From NCBI RefSeq assembly GCF_014851395.1, contig NW_024040485.1, positions 13,230,899-13,294,898 of the forward strand: a stretch of DNA of 64,000 bases, read 5' to 3'. This document shows, piece by piece, positions 28,401-39,284 of this stretch. How positions within the stretch are numbered: the first letter of the stretch is position 1; each line of letters starts with the position of its first letter. A model generated the notes under the pieces. It was not told the origin of the DNA and ran no database searches. It saw only the letters and a list, made by a program, of their open reading frames with translations. This DNA comes from Micropterus salmoides (taxonomy: Eukaryota; Chordata; Actinopteri; Centrarchiformes; Centrarchidae). The translations under genes and the position numbers were made by a program.

Positions 28401-31400
28401 TAGTACTTTTCTTGTTTGCATTTGTTTGAATGAAACAAGTACACAGATACATAGAGATACAGATTTTATGATAATGTTCCTCGTTGCTGAATTGCGTGTC
28501 CCGCTTGTCTCTGCAGTGAGCTTATTAGGGCAGCAGATGGAGGACAGATCTCTTTGGATTGGTTTGACAACGACGACAGCCTCTCTCATCCTGACCCTGC
28601 CACCAGGCCCACTGTCCTGCTTCTGCCCGGTCTGACCGGCACCAGCCGAGAGTCCTACATCCTGCACATGGTCCAACAGAGCCGGGATCTGGGTTATAGG
28701 TGGGTGGTCTTGGCCGGACACCTTGGCTGAGGACCAGCGCTGAGCACGCATTCAGGGCACTAAATCACACAACTAACACTCTCTGTGACTTGTGCTAATT
28801 CCAGTCCAGTCAAAGTCAGAATACCTCAGCAGTCATAACAGTTTTGATTAAAAAGTAAAACCCAACACAGCTTTTTGTAGCGATTTTGTAACTTTTATAT
28901 AATGGGTGCAAGAGTGACAGGGGCTTGGAGTTATTTCAGGTCAAGTGCACAAATAAAGTGGGCAGCGAAGCTTTGCGTCAAGAGCTGCTTTTGTAAATAG
29001 CCAAACGTAGCACAAGCTCGAAGAGTTGCAGAGGGAGGCAGTTTTTCCCCCTTTCTCCCTCTCCAATAGGCCCTTTCTCTGTGTTCTCTGCACTCATTCT
29101 TTCACCCAGATTTGGGAAGGCATGTGAGGAGGGCCGGCACACTCAGCATCTTCCACCCCTCACCCTGTCTGCGTAGCTTAATGAATTACAGCTTATCCTG
29201 GTACAAGCTTTGCAGCTTAGCCCAGACCAGCTTCCGAGTCTATGATGCAGTGTGTGTGTGTTTAAGCACACCCCCCCATACACACACACATACACCTCTC
29301 TGTCCTCTAGCTCAACACTCCATCTAGCCCCACCCTGCTGCTGAGCTACACAGATAGAAACAGCAGGTCTGACTTCACCAGATAATAGATGACTGGCGAG
29401 AGATGTGGAGAGAGGAGGGATGCTGATGCCTTCCCTCTAACAGTACAAACAGAATGCTCTTCACGCAGCTGTGCATCTCAGCACACCTCATCAGATTCCC
29501 AGTTACATTTTTTTGTAAGTATGGAACGTTGGTTTAAAGGAATTTGGGCTACCGTGTTCCTTTGAACGTGGAAGTCGCTAACTTGTATTGACACCAAATA
29601 GAACAAAACTTGAGCCTACTAGAGCTTATAAATGTTGCTCCTCCTTGTGCACGTTTTTGAGCAAATCCTTGAATTTAGGGCTGCAATTAACAAATATTTT
29701 CATCGTTGATTAACCTGCCAGATGTTTTTTTGATCAGCCAAGTAGCCTTTTTGTCTGTAAAATGACAGAAAATTGTGAAATGTGCCCATCACAATTTCTG
29801 AGAGCCCCAAGGTGACATATTGAAATAGCTTGTTTTGTCCGACCATCATTTGAAAACCACAAAGATACAATAATGTAAAACAAAGTAGAGCGGAAACTCA
29901 CATTTAATAAGCTGGAACCATCAAATGTACCAGCATTATTACTTGAAAAGTAAGTAAAGAAATTAATCAGTTATCAGTAAAATTGTTATAGAGTTCATTT
30001 TCTGTTGATTGATTAGTCGATTAATCAACTAATCGTTGAGTTCTACTCAGAATTTGTCCAGTTACTGTTGAAGAATTATTGTGAGCCAGCTGTCAGGTGC
30101 GAGGAAGAAGGTTTTTCGGAGACTGATGAAGTTTTACACAGCAAAGTTTAATGAGACTTGGCCAAGGAGAAACAGTGTCAGCATCCAACGTGTGAACACA
30201 AGCAATGCCAACACCAAATCTGAAGGATAACATCTTTTGGTCCCTTTTATGTTTCTGTTTTCCCCCTAGTGGCTGTAGGTTTTCCCCTTTGGTCATCTTT
30301 AGCTGGCCTTAACCTAAAACAGCAACTCTATATGATGTTTAGACTTCAATGCTACATCATATTGGAATCTCTTAAAGTCCATGAATTGTACTTTAACCTG
30401 TGGAGCTACTGAGTTCTTGTAAACATTCTTGTAGGACACTGATATCTGCTAGCCTGACGCATGATCTACTGTCTCTACCTAATCAGTCTATTGTTGTCTC
30501 CCCGACAAGGACAAGTAAATGTGAGAAATACCAGAACAGGACAGAAAACACTTATGGGGTCAGCTAAATTACTCTAAGCTAGACCTGTCTTATCTTTCCT
30601 TGTTATATCAACAAAGCCCCTTAAGAAATATTCTTAACAGTTACAATCAATGGATTAGGGTTACTTATAATTATTTTCTCTATAAATTCTTTGGTCTATG
30701 AAATGTCAGCAAAAAGCAAAAAATTACTATCTTTAAATTTCTTTTTTCAAAAATACAAAGACATTCAGTTTTTAATCACTACAAGACTACAAAAATCTGA
30801 AATAATTTACTACTGATAAGATGGCACTAGTGAATTTTTGTCTGTTTTGCTTTCAAACTAATTTATTCATCAATTTGCACAGTAGTTGCTATTCCTGAAC
30901 ATGTTTCAGTTACAATCAATAGAAGGACTGATTAAAGGAATAATTTAGGAGACTAATCATTTAGAGTATGTGTTTTGTATATTTCAGATGCGTGGTATTC
31001 AACAACAGAGGGGTTTCCGGGGAAACACTGCTGGTGAGAATCTAACGTGTGATAGTTTTCAACCTGTCATTACTTATTATGTTATTTCATTTCACCATTT
31101 TTCCTGTCCACGTTCAGAAAGACAAATGTGTATACAGGATAGCTGTTAACAAAAAGTTATTTTTCCCATTTGTCAGTGTGACAGCTTCCCAGTGGAGTTG
31201 TTCTTTTCATTGCATCAGCCAGCACTGTGCACGTCTGTTCCACACGTGTCACAGAGTCCACAGGGAACTAAGTGGACGCTGCACAGACAATGTTGTTCCA
31301 CAGCAGGGATTAAGTTGCAGGCAGATACAGTATTTTAATGCTGATCCTCAGAAATATGACCTCTCCGGGCACGTGCTGTTCTGACACCTGGCTTAATCTG

Positions 31401-34400
31401 TCCCCTTACACCCGGGTATATTTAGCCAACAAAATGGGCCCGAGCTCTCATAGTACATAGCATGCCCACTGTGTTTTACGTCTCTCCCTCTCTGTCTGTA
31501 CGTCTCCGCTTTGGAACAGAGGCACATTCTTTATGGACCACTGAATCACCCTGATCGAATCATACCATCACTACCATACAGAGATCCCATCCAAAAGACA
31601 AATGGTCTTTCATTACAGGCAGGGATTGTCCACAATCAATCTAATGTTCCTCTTAGTGGCTGTGAAACTGAATCAGTTGCCAATCCGTGTCCAGCTGTTG
31701 TCTTTGTCGTATTGTGTCTCAGCTGCAAATTTAAAAACAAAAAAGGGTAAAAGTGGCACTAAGGCAAAGTGTCTAGTCACAAAATGCAAATTATTTGCAT
31801 GCTCAATGCTCCAGTTAATGTCCATATTGTCAATTTTTTAACTAGGCCAGAGCTTGAGAATGACCCATTGTGTAAGAGTTGCCCCCTGCCTGAAGGACTG
31901 TCGTGAGTGCTAGTGCCCTATTTCCTGACCTCATAAAAAAACAATTACATTACACTTTTCTGTGGGGTATTTCCCCCAACTACTTGTATTTTGTTCTTTT
32001 TTAAAAAAAATCTATTATTATTCAATTTGCAAGTCTTGCTGATTCACTGCAAAGTACAAAACGTGTGCAGGCCTATCAGAGTAACCACGAGAGAGTAGAA
32101 AAACAGGAATTTACTTTGCCTGAGTTTCTGCTTGAATCTTAATGAAGAGCCTTGAAGAGTCGACAGCATCCTGAGAAATTGGACTTGTTAAATAGGCTCT
32201 GTCGAGTTAGAGCTGGTTTGTTAAGGAACCTGCTCTGGCTGACAAACCGAGTTGAAAGGAGAGAATAGAAACATTTCACCCTTTCTTGGCCTGTAAATAA
32301 ACTATTTCCTTTATATACAGTAGCTTAGTTCAAATATAAATCGTCTGTTCACGCTGTTACACCATAACAAAAAAAACCATAACAGAAATTAGCAATTACA
32401 TAATAGCCTACTGTTTGCATGTTAAAGGTGAAATAGTGAATCATGTTAACTGTCGATACGTGTCTTCAAACATATTGTTGTCAACTTTGTTGTTGTATTA
32501 TATTATCGAATGATTGTATTGTCTAAAAACATTAGACAGTTTTGAAAAATGGCCGTTACAGTTTTCCAAAGCCCAAGAAGACAAATGTCTTGTTTTGTAC
32601 AACCAACACTCAAAAGTTTCAGTTTCTTTGTTGCCGATTTATCAGAGCATGGTTTCAATCCATTGACCTCTAGGTTATGGGCCCTGCACACTTCTGCTGC
32701 GCCCCTCGTACACACTCCAGATGGGACTCGCCCACAATCCCTTACGCCATATCCAGTTGCAGGGGTGGCAATGTGCACAAGGCAGTGTTCAGTGGTAGTA
32801 ACATTGTAATCCGTTTTGTAAGTTCCTGTCATTGGACATGGATGACAGCCTTTGTGTGAAGGCAAATCAAGGAAACATGAACGAGTTTAGTCCCTGGCTG
32901 TTTTTTTAAAGCCGGAATTGACATCTTTAAATCCAAACCCAGAGATATTCAGTTTACTTTCCCAGAAAAAAAATGACTAAAAAGATTAAATGGTTATCAA
33001 AATAGTTGCAGATTTAGTTTCTGTATATTAACTAATTGATTAATCAATTAGTTTCAGCTATAGTTTGATTTGCCGTAAATATCATAATGATTGGTTTTGG
33101 AAATACCACTAATACTACTAGTAGTCTAAATTTTCCTAAAGTGTAGTGTAGTGTAGTGTATTATTACTTACTTTTTAAATGATGTTTGCTAGTTTAAGCT
33201 AGTTTATTTTCTCATTCAGGCACATAAAAGGAAGTGGTCAGATGCTGAGGAACAATTATCTACTTATAAAGGTAGTTCTCATAGAAATTAGGTAAATACT
33301 TGGTATATTTTACTTTTGTTCAGGCAAGCATTTTAGTTTCAAATCAAAATAACTCACTTCACCATATTTCTTTCAAGTTGAGGCCTCATGATTTTAACAG
33401 AGATAAAGAAACACTGATAAAAAAAAAGTGACTGAATTGTCTTTGTCTGTCCCACCCAGACCCCAAGGACCTACTGTGCAGCCAACACAGAGGATCTGGA
33501 GATGGTTATTGAGCACATCCAGGGGACTAATGAAGCTGCTCCAATCATGGCTGCTGGAGTATCAATGGGCGGGTAATAAAGCCACTCACTACCAGCTGAC
33601 TGGACAGGGGGGGGGGAGTGTCTTTCTACAAAGTTTGGTCATGTTACGTGAATCCATTTAGAAGTTACGGTATGTAGAAGTTGTGCACTTTTTTTTTATA
33701 GGCCACTCCCATTGCTATGCCCCCTTTTAACACAAACACACACCTTCACACACAGACACACTTGACCTCCATTCCAAATTTCAGCCTCCTTGGGCAAAAA
33801 CTGTGGGCGCCAAAGGACATTTTTGTAGACGGAGCAGCCAACCGACAGAGCGAGCTACAGAGCTGCTAGACGCAGCTTCAAATATTAACTAATAATACCC
33901 AGAAATCACCTGACATAACATAATCCAACATGAGCAAACTACACAGAACTCACTCACATTTACTAATTCAGCTGGTCTGTGATTGGTTTGTGCCAAATGT
34001 TACGAGAAGGACAAGAGAGGCAAAAGATGTCATGCTAGTAAGTCAAACTTTCTCTGTAGTAGACAGTTTGTGTGTTTTGTTTTAAATATTCAACCCTCAC
34101 AATTCTAATGGGATTATAGAAGTGGAAATACCTTATTTCTTATTGAAAAAAAACTCAATACTCACTCTGTGTATAGCTTGGTCACTATTCTTAAAAAAAT
34201 AATCTAAGGGATCCGGATCAAGATTGGTGTTTATGAAAAATAAAATTACTATTGGCCAATACATTGTTGTCACATTTTTTAAAATTCCAAAAATCGGTAT
34301 TGGCCTCAAAAATCCAGTATTGGTCAAGCTATAGTCGGTGCTTTAATATGGTCCCAGTTGTTCAGTACAGCATGCCAAAGAAACTGCGCAGCACTAATCC

Positions 34401-35670
34401 CATGAAGTGAACGACTGGTCAAAAATGGAACATGTTCCAATCCCTGTTTTTCCCCATCTGTCCCTTCCTCTCGCCCTCTCCATATTGAGGATGATGCTGG
34501 CCAACTACTTGGGCCGCAAGGGCCGGGAAACCTGTCTGAAAGGTGTCGTAGCCTTCTCAGCAGGCTGGGATGTGTTTGAGTGCACCGCTTCACTGGAAAA
34601 ACCCCTGGACCGTTTCCTCTTTAACTCCTACCTCACCAGCTGCCTACAAGCCTCTGTGCACAGGTGGGCCAGATCGGGATTAACGCGGACGCTAACTCAC
34701 TGCTAGTGCTAGCGGCTGAACTGAGCTCTTATGTATTTATTTTCTATATTTTGATCAAGGCTGCTGTATTTTTTAACTGTTATCTGATGAGCAAAGCACA
34801 TTAGTAAATATAATACTCCAAATATATTCAAATCTGTGTTTTATTGCAGAATTGAAATGAATGCAGAGTGATGAGTTTGTTGTGCTACTGTGAAACTAAA
34901 GCTTTATTGTTGTTATATTATGTTGTCACAACCTTGTCAGCATTACAACAGTAGTCGGTGACAGTTTTATTTTTAATCTCATCTCTGCAGACACAGACCA
35001 GTGCTTGAAAAGTGTTATGACATCGATCATGTCATGAAGGTCGGGATTATTTTCAGTGACACTTGCAATGCCATTAATGCTAATCTAATTAAACCAAGTG
35101 TCAAAATTTAATCAATTTACCCTGTCCCTATAGGCAAGGACCATTCGTGAGTTTGACGAGAGGTTCACCTCCATAATGTTTGGCTATCCTACCAATGATG
35201 ACTACTACCATGATGCCAGTCCTGTCCACAGGCTGAAATCTGTGCAGGTGCCAATGCTGTGTCTGAACGCTGCTGATGACGTCTTCTCCCCGTCTCATGG
35301 TGAGTCCCAGCGACCAGATTTTCTGTGCAATCTGACTTCACCATTCAGATTTTTAAAGAATTATTATGAAAGGGGAAAACTGATTTTATAAGGCAGGTTT
35401 ACTGGCACTACTAACATGGCATCATGAAAAATGAGAATCTAGTCCACAGAGAAGACACCAGAACCTGAATCCTTTGTTTACTTTGCAGCCATTCCAGTGG
35501 AGGCAGTGAAGCAGAATCCAAACCTGGCCATGCTCATCACCTGTCATGGCGGCCATATTGGTTTCCTCGAGGGCCTGTGGCCTCGACAGAGCACTTATAT
35601 GGATCGAGTCTTCAAGCAGTTTGCTCAGGCGGTCATCGAACAAGGCAGCCGACTCAAAGACCTCTCCTGA
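25298..35670 (+). CDS. abhd3: abhd3, phospholipase ABHD3 (complete, 9 exons)
   Basis: Alpha/beta-hydrolase of the ABHD1/3 group; mammalian ABHD3 cleaves medium-chain and oxidatively truncated phosphatidylcholines. Exons: 25298-25459, 26510-26673, 28517-28699, 30988-31033, 33460-33572, 34490-34663, 34991-35039, 35134-35299, 35489-35670. They total 1239 nt, 412 residues, against 409 in human. A signal-anchor membrane segment spans about residues 26-50. The nucleophile elbow is GVSMGG with Ser220; the acid is Asp346 in ADDVFSP; the base is His375 in GGHIGFLEG. All triad residues are present, so the protein should be active. ATG 25298 was chosen because it matches the family N-terminus; the in-frame codon at 25274 is GTG. 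Divergent from mib1, convergent with greb1l. Confidence 0.97.
26510..26673 (+). CDS. abhd3: abhd3 exon 2
   Basis: Reads [20 protein letters not shown], then [20 protein letters not shown] and LRPF. The acceptor is CAGAAG, a possible tandem NAGNAG site that would add or drop Lys55. Confidence 0.95.
28046..28077. repeat. (TG)n microsatellite
   Basis: About 16 TG units with one C interruption, in abhd3 intron 2. Confidence 0.94.
28517..28699 (+). CDS. abhd3: abhd3 exon 3 (core beta-sheet, oxyanion region)
   Basis: Reads [20 protein letters not shown], then [20 protein letters not shown] and [19 protein letters not shown] is the hydrolase strand and oxyanion loop. Confidence 0.96.
29676..30045. 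mobile_element. hAT-like MITE, copy 1
   Basis: Starts TAGGGCTGCAATTAAC and ends in the inverse, ..AACTAATCGTTGAGTTCTA. The interior (TCTGTAAAATGACAGAAAAT and CTTGTTTTGTCCGACC) is typical of a very common teleost family. The flanks CTTGAATT and CTCAGAATT look like a slightly decayed 8-bp target-site duplication. Confidence 0.75.
30655..30890. mobile_element. hAT-like MITE, diverged copy 2
   Basis: TTTGGTCTATGAAATGTCAG and AAAGACATTCAGTTTTTAAT follow the same internal order as the neighbouring copies, but the ends are eroded. Confidence 0.45.
30988..31033 (+). CDS. abhd3: abhd3 exon 4 (46-nt microexon)
   Basis: Encodes [16 protein letters not shown] across its boundaries. NNRGV is conserved in ABHD1/2/3. 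Acceptor TTTCAG, donor GTGAGA. Confidence 0.95.
32505..33064. mobile_element. hAT-like MITE, copy 3, interrupted
   Basis: The left part (32505-32635) has TTTTCCAAAGCCCAAGAAG and ATGTCTTGTTTTGTACAACC. The right part (about 32915-33064) has AGAGATATTCAGTTTACTTT and ends in an AT palindrome at 33030-33053. The CTCAAAG-ATTCAGTTT stretch occurs on both sides of the gap, so this is a duplication or two overlapping partial copies rather than a clean insertion. Confidence 0.6.
32640..32711 (-). pseudogene. initiator-Met tRNA (CAT) pseudogene
   Basis: Read on the minus strand, GGCGCAGCAGAAGTGTGCAG then GGCCCATAACCTAGAGGTCA and ATGGATTGAAACCATGCTCT matches vertebrate initiator tRNA-Met with about eight differences over 64 bases. 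The CAT anticodon (complement of 32678-32680) and A/B-box regions are recognisable. The 5' acceptor strand (about GTACGAG) no longer pairs well with the 3' strand, so it is probably not functional. Confidence 0.75.
33141..33160. repeat. (GTGTA)4 tandem repeat
   Basis: Four perfect 5-base units in abhd3 intron 4. Confidence 0.9.
33460..33572 (+). CDS. abhd3: abhd3 exon 5 (nucleophile elbow)
   Basis: Reads [20 protein letters not shown], ending AAGVSMG. The nucleophile Ser220 lies in the G-V-S-M-G-G elbow, whose last Gly codon is split by the intron. Confidence 0.96.
33663..33875. repeat. dispersed fish repeat
   Basis: CCATTCCAAATTTCAGCCTC, AACTGTGGGCGCCAAAGGAC and ACAGAGCGAGCTACAGAGCT, in that order, match a repeat I recognise from other fish genomes. 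Family name not certain. Confidence 0.55.
34130..34340. repeat. dispersed fish repeat (GGATCCGGATC / ATCGGTATTGG type)
   Basis: GGGATCCGGATCAAGATTGG, then AAAATCGGTATTGGCCTCAA and AATCCAGTATTGGTC, resembles a common teleost non-autonomous repeat. Ends not defined. Confidence 0.5.
34490..34663 (+). CDS. abhd3: abhd3 exon 6
   Basis: Reads [20 protein letters not shown], then [20 protein letters not shown] and [15 protein letters not shown]. This is the cap/helical region after the nucleophile. Confidence 0.95.
34664..34990 (+). other. abhd3: abhd3 intron 6
   Basis: 327 bases with GTGGGC donor and CTCTGCAG acceptor. Nothing else seen. Confidence 0.85.
34991..35039 (+). CDS. abhd3: abhd3 exon 7 (49-nt microexon)
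   Basis: Reads [23 protein letters not shown] corresponds to the DMDHVMK of mammals. Donor GTCGGG is weak but canonical GT. Confidence 0.93.
35134..35299 (+). CDS. abhd3: abhd3 exon 8 (catalytic Asp)
   Basis: Reads [20 protein letters not shown], then [20 protein letters not shown] and [14 protein letters not shown]. The second Asp of AADD is the catalytic acid (Asp346). Confidence 0.96.
35489..35670 (+). CDS. abhd3: abhd3 exon 9 (catalytic His, stop)
   Basis: Reads [20 protein letters not shown], then [20 protein letters not shown] and [19 protein letters not shown], then TGA. The His of GGHIGF is the catalytic base (His375). Confidence 0.96.
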
Positions 35671-35698
35671 TAAGAGAACTTAAAGTGTTCCTCTAGAT

Positions 35699-36000
35699 TC
35701 ACTTCCTTCCTTCCTCTCTTATGTTCCTTTCTTGATTCCTTCCTTTTCTTTCATTTTTTTGCCATCCATCTTTCCTTGCTGCATTCCATCCATTTCTGAT
35801 TCCATTCTTCCTTGTTTTTTGCTACCTTCATTCCTTTGTTACTTCCTTTGACCTTTTTTCCTTGCCCTTCATCCCTCCTTACTGCATTCCATCCATCCTT
35901 TATTCCATCCCTCTTTACCTAATCTTTTTCCGGCTATTTCCTTCCGTCCATTGACCTTCCTTTATCTTTGCCCTCCATCCTTCCGTCCCATTCTTCCCCC
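35699..36000 (+). repeat. pyrimidine-rich degenerate CCTT/CCATC tract
   Basis: About 300 bases of almost uninterrupted C/T with TTCCTTCC and GCATTCCATCCAT motifs recurring imperfectly. Strand-asymmetric, starting 29 bases after the abhd3 stop codon. Confidence 0.8.
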
Positions 36001-36494
36001 TGCCACAAGCAAAAAAAACATTCTTTCTCATTTGAAAGGCACATCTAATTGAATGCAGTGTTGCTTTCAACATTCACTTATTTATTCCACACAGTTACCA
36101 AGTCATTGTATGTAACCATACTCTCAATAGTATGCACATTGACTAAAAACAAGCATAGCTGTTCATGTCACTGTTGAAAAGCTGAATCTTTGCCCATCTT
36201 GTTTAGTTGCATTAGCTAGCTAAGATATTATGCGATTAACTTGTGCAATTATTTTCTTTTGAAGTTAACACAAGTACTGTACATGAAAATCCAACCATCT
36301 TTGTTAATGATGCGTCCTTTATTACTCATATCAGTAGGATTTTAGCCCTCAGGGATTGTCTTTATTTTCTCATACTTCTTTCCTTTTTGTGCAGTTTTGT
36401 TTTGTCAGTCATTCTCCTTTAGTTCTTATTTTCCTCAGTTAAAGGTATATGTTATTTACCACTGGCATATGGTTGTTTTTTTTTCTTTAAAGTA

Positions 36495-36700
36495 ATAGTT
36501 TGATATAGGACGATACACTTATTTACTTTCTTGCAGAGAGTTAGGTGAGAAGGTTATTCAACTCTCATGTGAGTTCATTAAATATGAAGCTACAGTCAGC
36601 CGTTGATTAGCTTAGCTTAGCATGAAGACTGGAAGTATGGGGGGAAACAGCTAGCTTAGTTCAGTCCAAAGGTACGTAAGCTACGCTAACCAGCTGCTGC
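36495..36700 (+). repeat. dispersed fish repeat (TTAGCTTAGCATGAAGACTGG type)
   Basis: Contains TTTCTTGCAGAGAGTTAGGT, AAATATGAAGCTACAGTCAG, CTTAGCTTAGCATGAAGACT and GGGGAAACAGCTAGCTTAGT in the order of a well-known percomorph repeat. Overlaps the probable abhd3 3' UTR. Confidence 0.75.
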
Positions 36701-37613
36701 ATATGTGACGTATAGACATAAGAGTAGTAGCAATCTTTTCATGTAACTCTTGGCAAAGAAAGTAAATGAGTAATTCTGATCCTTCTTTTAACCTCCTGCA
36801 TGTACCTTTACTATCACACATTCTACTTTTACACACACCAAATAGCTCTACAAATGTATATGAAGAATAATTCATTAATGACAAGGAATGTGAAATTGCA
36901 CTATTTTAGTTGATACTATCATGCCTCTAACTCCTTAATGCAAGGCACTTCATTCGATATATGAAAGGATATCCCAAAGGCTGAACAGAGCAGTATATGA
37001 ATTCCATGAGGTTTTCTTTGTGGGAATGTTCGTGGTTATTATTGTAAAAAAAAAGACTGAGGGTGCTAGATACGGTGATGTGGATGAAGTAATGCACACA
37101 GGAAGACAGAGTGTGTACATATTGGCTCTTTGAAGTGGTGAATGTTGCTTTACAACATGCATAGTATCATTAATGGAACCTGGTTGTCAGTCGTTTTAGA
37201 TGTCGTTTCGCCAACAATGATCAAGGGGCTGGCTACCGTGTATGAGTTGGCATCAATGAAACGAGCAGATCTGACTGGAGGCCAGATTTTCAGTAATGCA
37301 CTGCATGGCGGATTTTGACTTCCTGTTCCTGTGGAATTTCAGTGTCTTGTTTGTTCTGCCAAGTGTCCATTGAGTAGCATGTGTCTCATCGGCATCATCA
37401 GGTCCTGAACCTTAACACTTTGTAATCTGTAGCACAAAATGTTTGTTTTCTCATAGGACGCTGCATTTCATTTTGTACACTACATAAAAAAAGAAAGAAA
37501 AAACAATGTGTTTAACATGTGCAGCAATAAGATTTTAAATTATAAAAAATTGTCTCTATAGTATAAGTACCAGTATATGCACATTATCAACATGAGTGTA
37601 ATATGCTGTATTT

Positions 37614-37619
37614 AATAAA
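37614..37619 (+). other. abhd3: candidate abhd3 polyadenylation signal
   Basis: AATAAA in an AT-rich context about 1.9 kb after the stop codon. Confidence 0.35.
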
Positions 37620-37767
37620 TTATTAAACAGAGTCTAGGTGAATTCTTTGTGCTGTTTCTAGTGCTTCTGCTCGTAATACATTCTCTCAACATAATATATT
37701 GGATTACTTGACATGTACTGCAGGTTAGAATAATAGACTGCAATTGCCTTTTGTCAGAAACTCTCTG

Positions 37768-37789
37768 TCTTTCTTTCTTTCTTTCTTTG
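37768..37789. repeat. (CTTT)n microsatellite
   Basis: Five tetranucleotide units, CTTT on the plus strand. Confidence 0.9.
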
Positions 37790-39284
37790 TCTGCCTATAA
37801 CAATGGAGTATAACGCCTGTGGCTAAATAATGTTAATATCCGGACTGCTGGGTCAGAAGCTCATCAGTCATGTGAGGTGTCAAGCTCTCACAGGACTTCA
37901 CCCTCGGTCACAGACTCGTCCCCTCAAGTCAAGACATTTGACAGTCTACCGCTGGATCTGGCTTACTGCGTGACGAATGTGTCAGTGCATAGGGTCACAC
38001 TCCCTCTCCTCTCACATCACAGTATTGGGTTTTGGTCCCTGGAAATGACTCACTTCACACTCACGGGCTTAGCTGCTGATAGGATATGCATTGCTGCAGT
38101 AGTGGATGTGATCTACTAAAGGCAAACTGTAATCCTCCGGCACTCCACTCCCCCCCAAATAAGCCCACAGACAGATGAGCTTTTGGTTTTAGCTAGATGT
38201 TTTATGGGAGCCTGAGAGTAATTAGAGTAGACTGCCAAGAGGGATGAGTAATTTACTGTTGGTTACATCTATGAAAACTGATATGATGTTGCACGAATCG
38301 CTTGATTATAAATGTTGATATCTCTGCTCATGAGAATGTACGCAGCGTAATCATACATTTATAGACAAATAAAGGACTTTCCAAGGAAATGTTCTTAATG
38401 TTAAGATGGAATAAAAGATATTTCAAAATATAATGGTGCAGTGATACGTTTAATCATGTCAAAGTTTGAAAGTAGTTTCATGTTAAGTACTGCATTGCCT
38501 GAGGATTCAAAAGAAATATGTCAGAGGGAACTATCAAGAGATATTTTCTCTTTTCTTCAAAGCATTTGTTGGAATATCAGCTAAAAGAACAAATTAAACA
38601 ATGAAATCGATCTAGGAAACTATACAACATGTAACATGTGTTGCTGTAGTCATAAACAGTTCATCTTTGTTTGTTTGTCACAAATGAATTACTTCTAGAA
38701 TCTAGGACAATATCTTTCTGCTTTCCTCAAAAGAGCAATTATGAGGTGCAAGAATCAGCATGCCAGCCACTACGACTTACCTTCTCTTCCTTATCCTATC
38801 CTGACGGCAGCTGTCTGAAAATAGCCTTGTGTTATATCACACAGGGGTTGTAGGTTGATGGAAAGCATGCTCTAATATTACCTCGCAGGAGCTGAAATAG
38901 TACTCTCCCTGGACCGACAATGCCCTGTGCCCTTACAGTGTAGCCAGAGAAGATCCTATAGCATCCATCACATCACCATCTCTGCTCATGATAATGTGCA
39001 TAGTCATAGCATGGCTACAGAGGCGCTAAGGTGAGATAAATATCAGGAAAGGAGGTGACTGGGAAAGAAGCAAGGAGCAAGCAGAATAAAAAAAAATCTG
39101 AATGGATGCAGAGATGATGTGTGAGAGGATTATTAATCACAGGCTAAACATGCACATGCATTTCAAAAACACTGCCTGAGGTTTTTATTCATGCACTTGC
39201 AGCACACTTTAAAATACTCAGCAGTTACACAGGAAGCACACCCACATAAACACAGAAATAAGCAAAATAAATGGAAATCAGAGG

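Larger units (their letters stand above)
25460..28516 (+). other. abhd3: abhd3 introns 1 and 2
   Basis: Introns 25460-26509 and 26674-28516. Intron 2 holds a TG microsatellite (28046-28077). Otherwise AT-rich with no other gene seen. Confidence 0.75.
28700..30987 (+). other. abhd3: abhd3 intron 3
   Basis: About 2.3 kb. Contains a short TG/CA-rich patch (about 29250-29293), one clear hAT-like MITE (29676-30045) and a probable diverged second copy (about 30655-30890). 28.7-29.25 kb shows nothing assignable. Confidence 0.75.
31034..33459 (+). other. abhd3: abhd3 intron 4
   Basis: About 2.4 kb. 31.0-32.5 kb shows nothing assignable. 32.5-33.06 kb is MITE copy 3 with a tRNA-like insertion. A (GTGTA)4 tract is at 33141-33160. 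Confidence 0.75.
33573..34489 (+). other. abhd3: abhd3 intron 5
   Basis: 917 bases, largely composed of two dispersed-repeat segments (33663-33875 and 34130-34340). The remainder is featureless. Confidence 0.7.
35671..37640 (+). other. abhd3: probable abhd3 3' UTR and downstream
   Basis: Begins right after the TGA. Contains a pyrimidine-rich CCTT/CCATC tract (35699-36000), a dispersed fish repeat (36495-36700) and a candidate polyadenylation signal AATAAA at 37614-37619. The true 3' end is unproven; ATTAAA near 36577 is another candidate. Confidence 0.45.

Noticed and set aside
32640..32711. Functional initiator-Met tRNA gene
   Set aside because: The acceptor stem does not pair properly and there are about eight differences in otherwise invariant sequence, so it is listed as a pseudogene.
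37641..39280. Hidden snrpd1 or esco1 exons
   Set aside because: No Sm-fold or RG-repeat coding, and no acetyltransferase-like coding, could be read on either strand.
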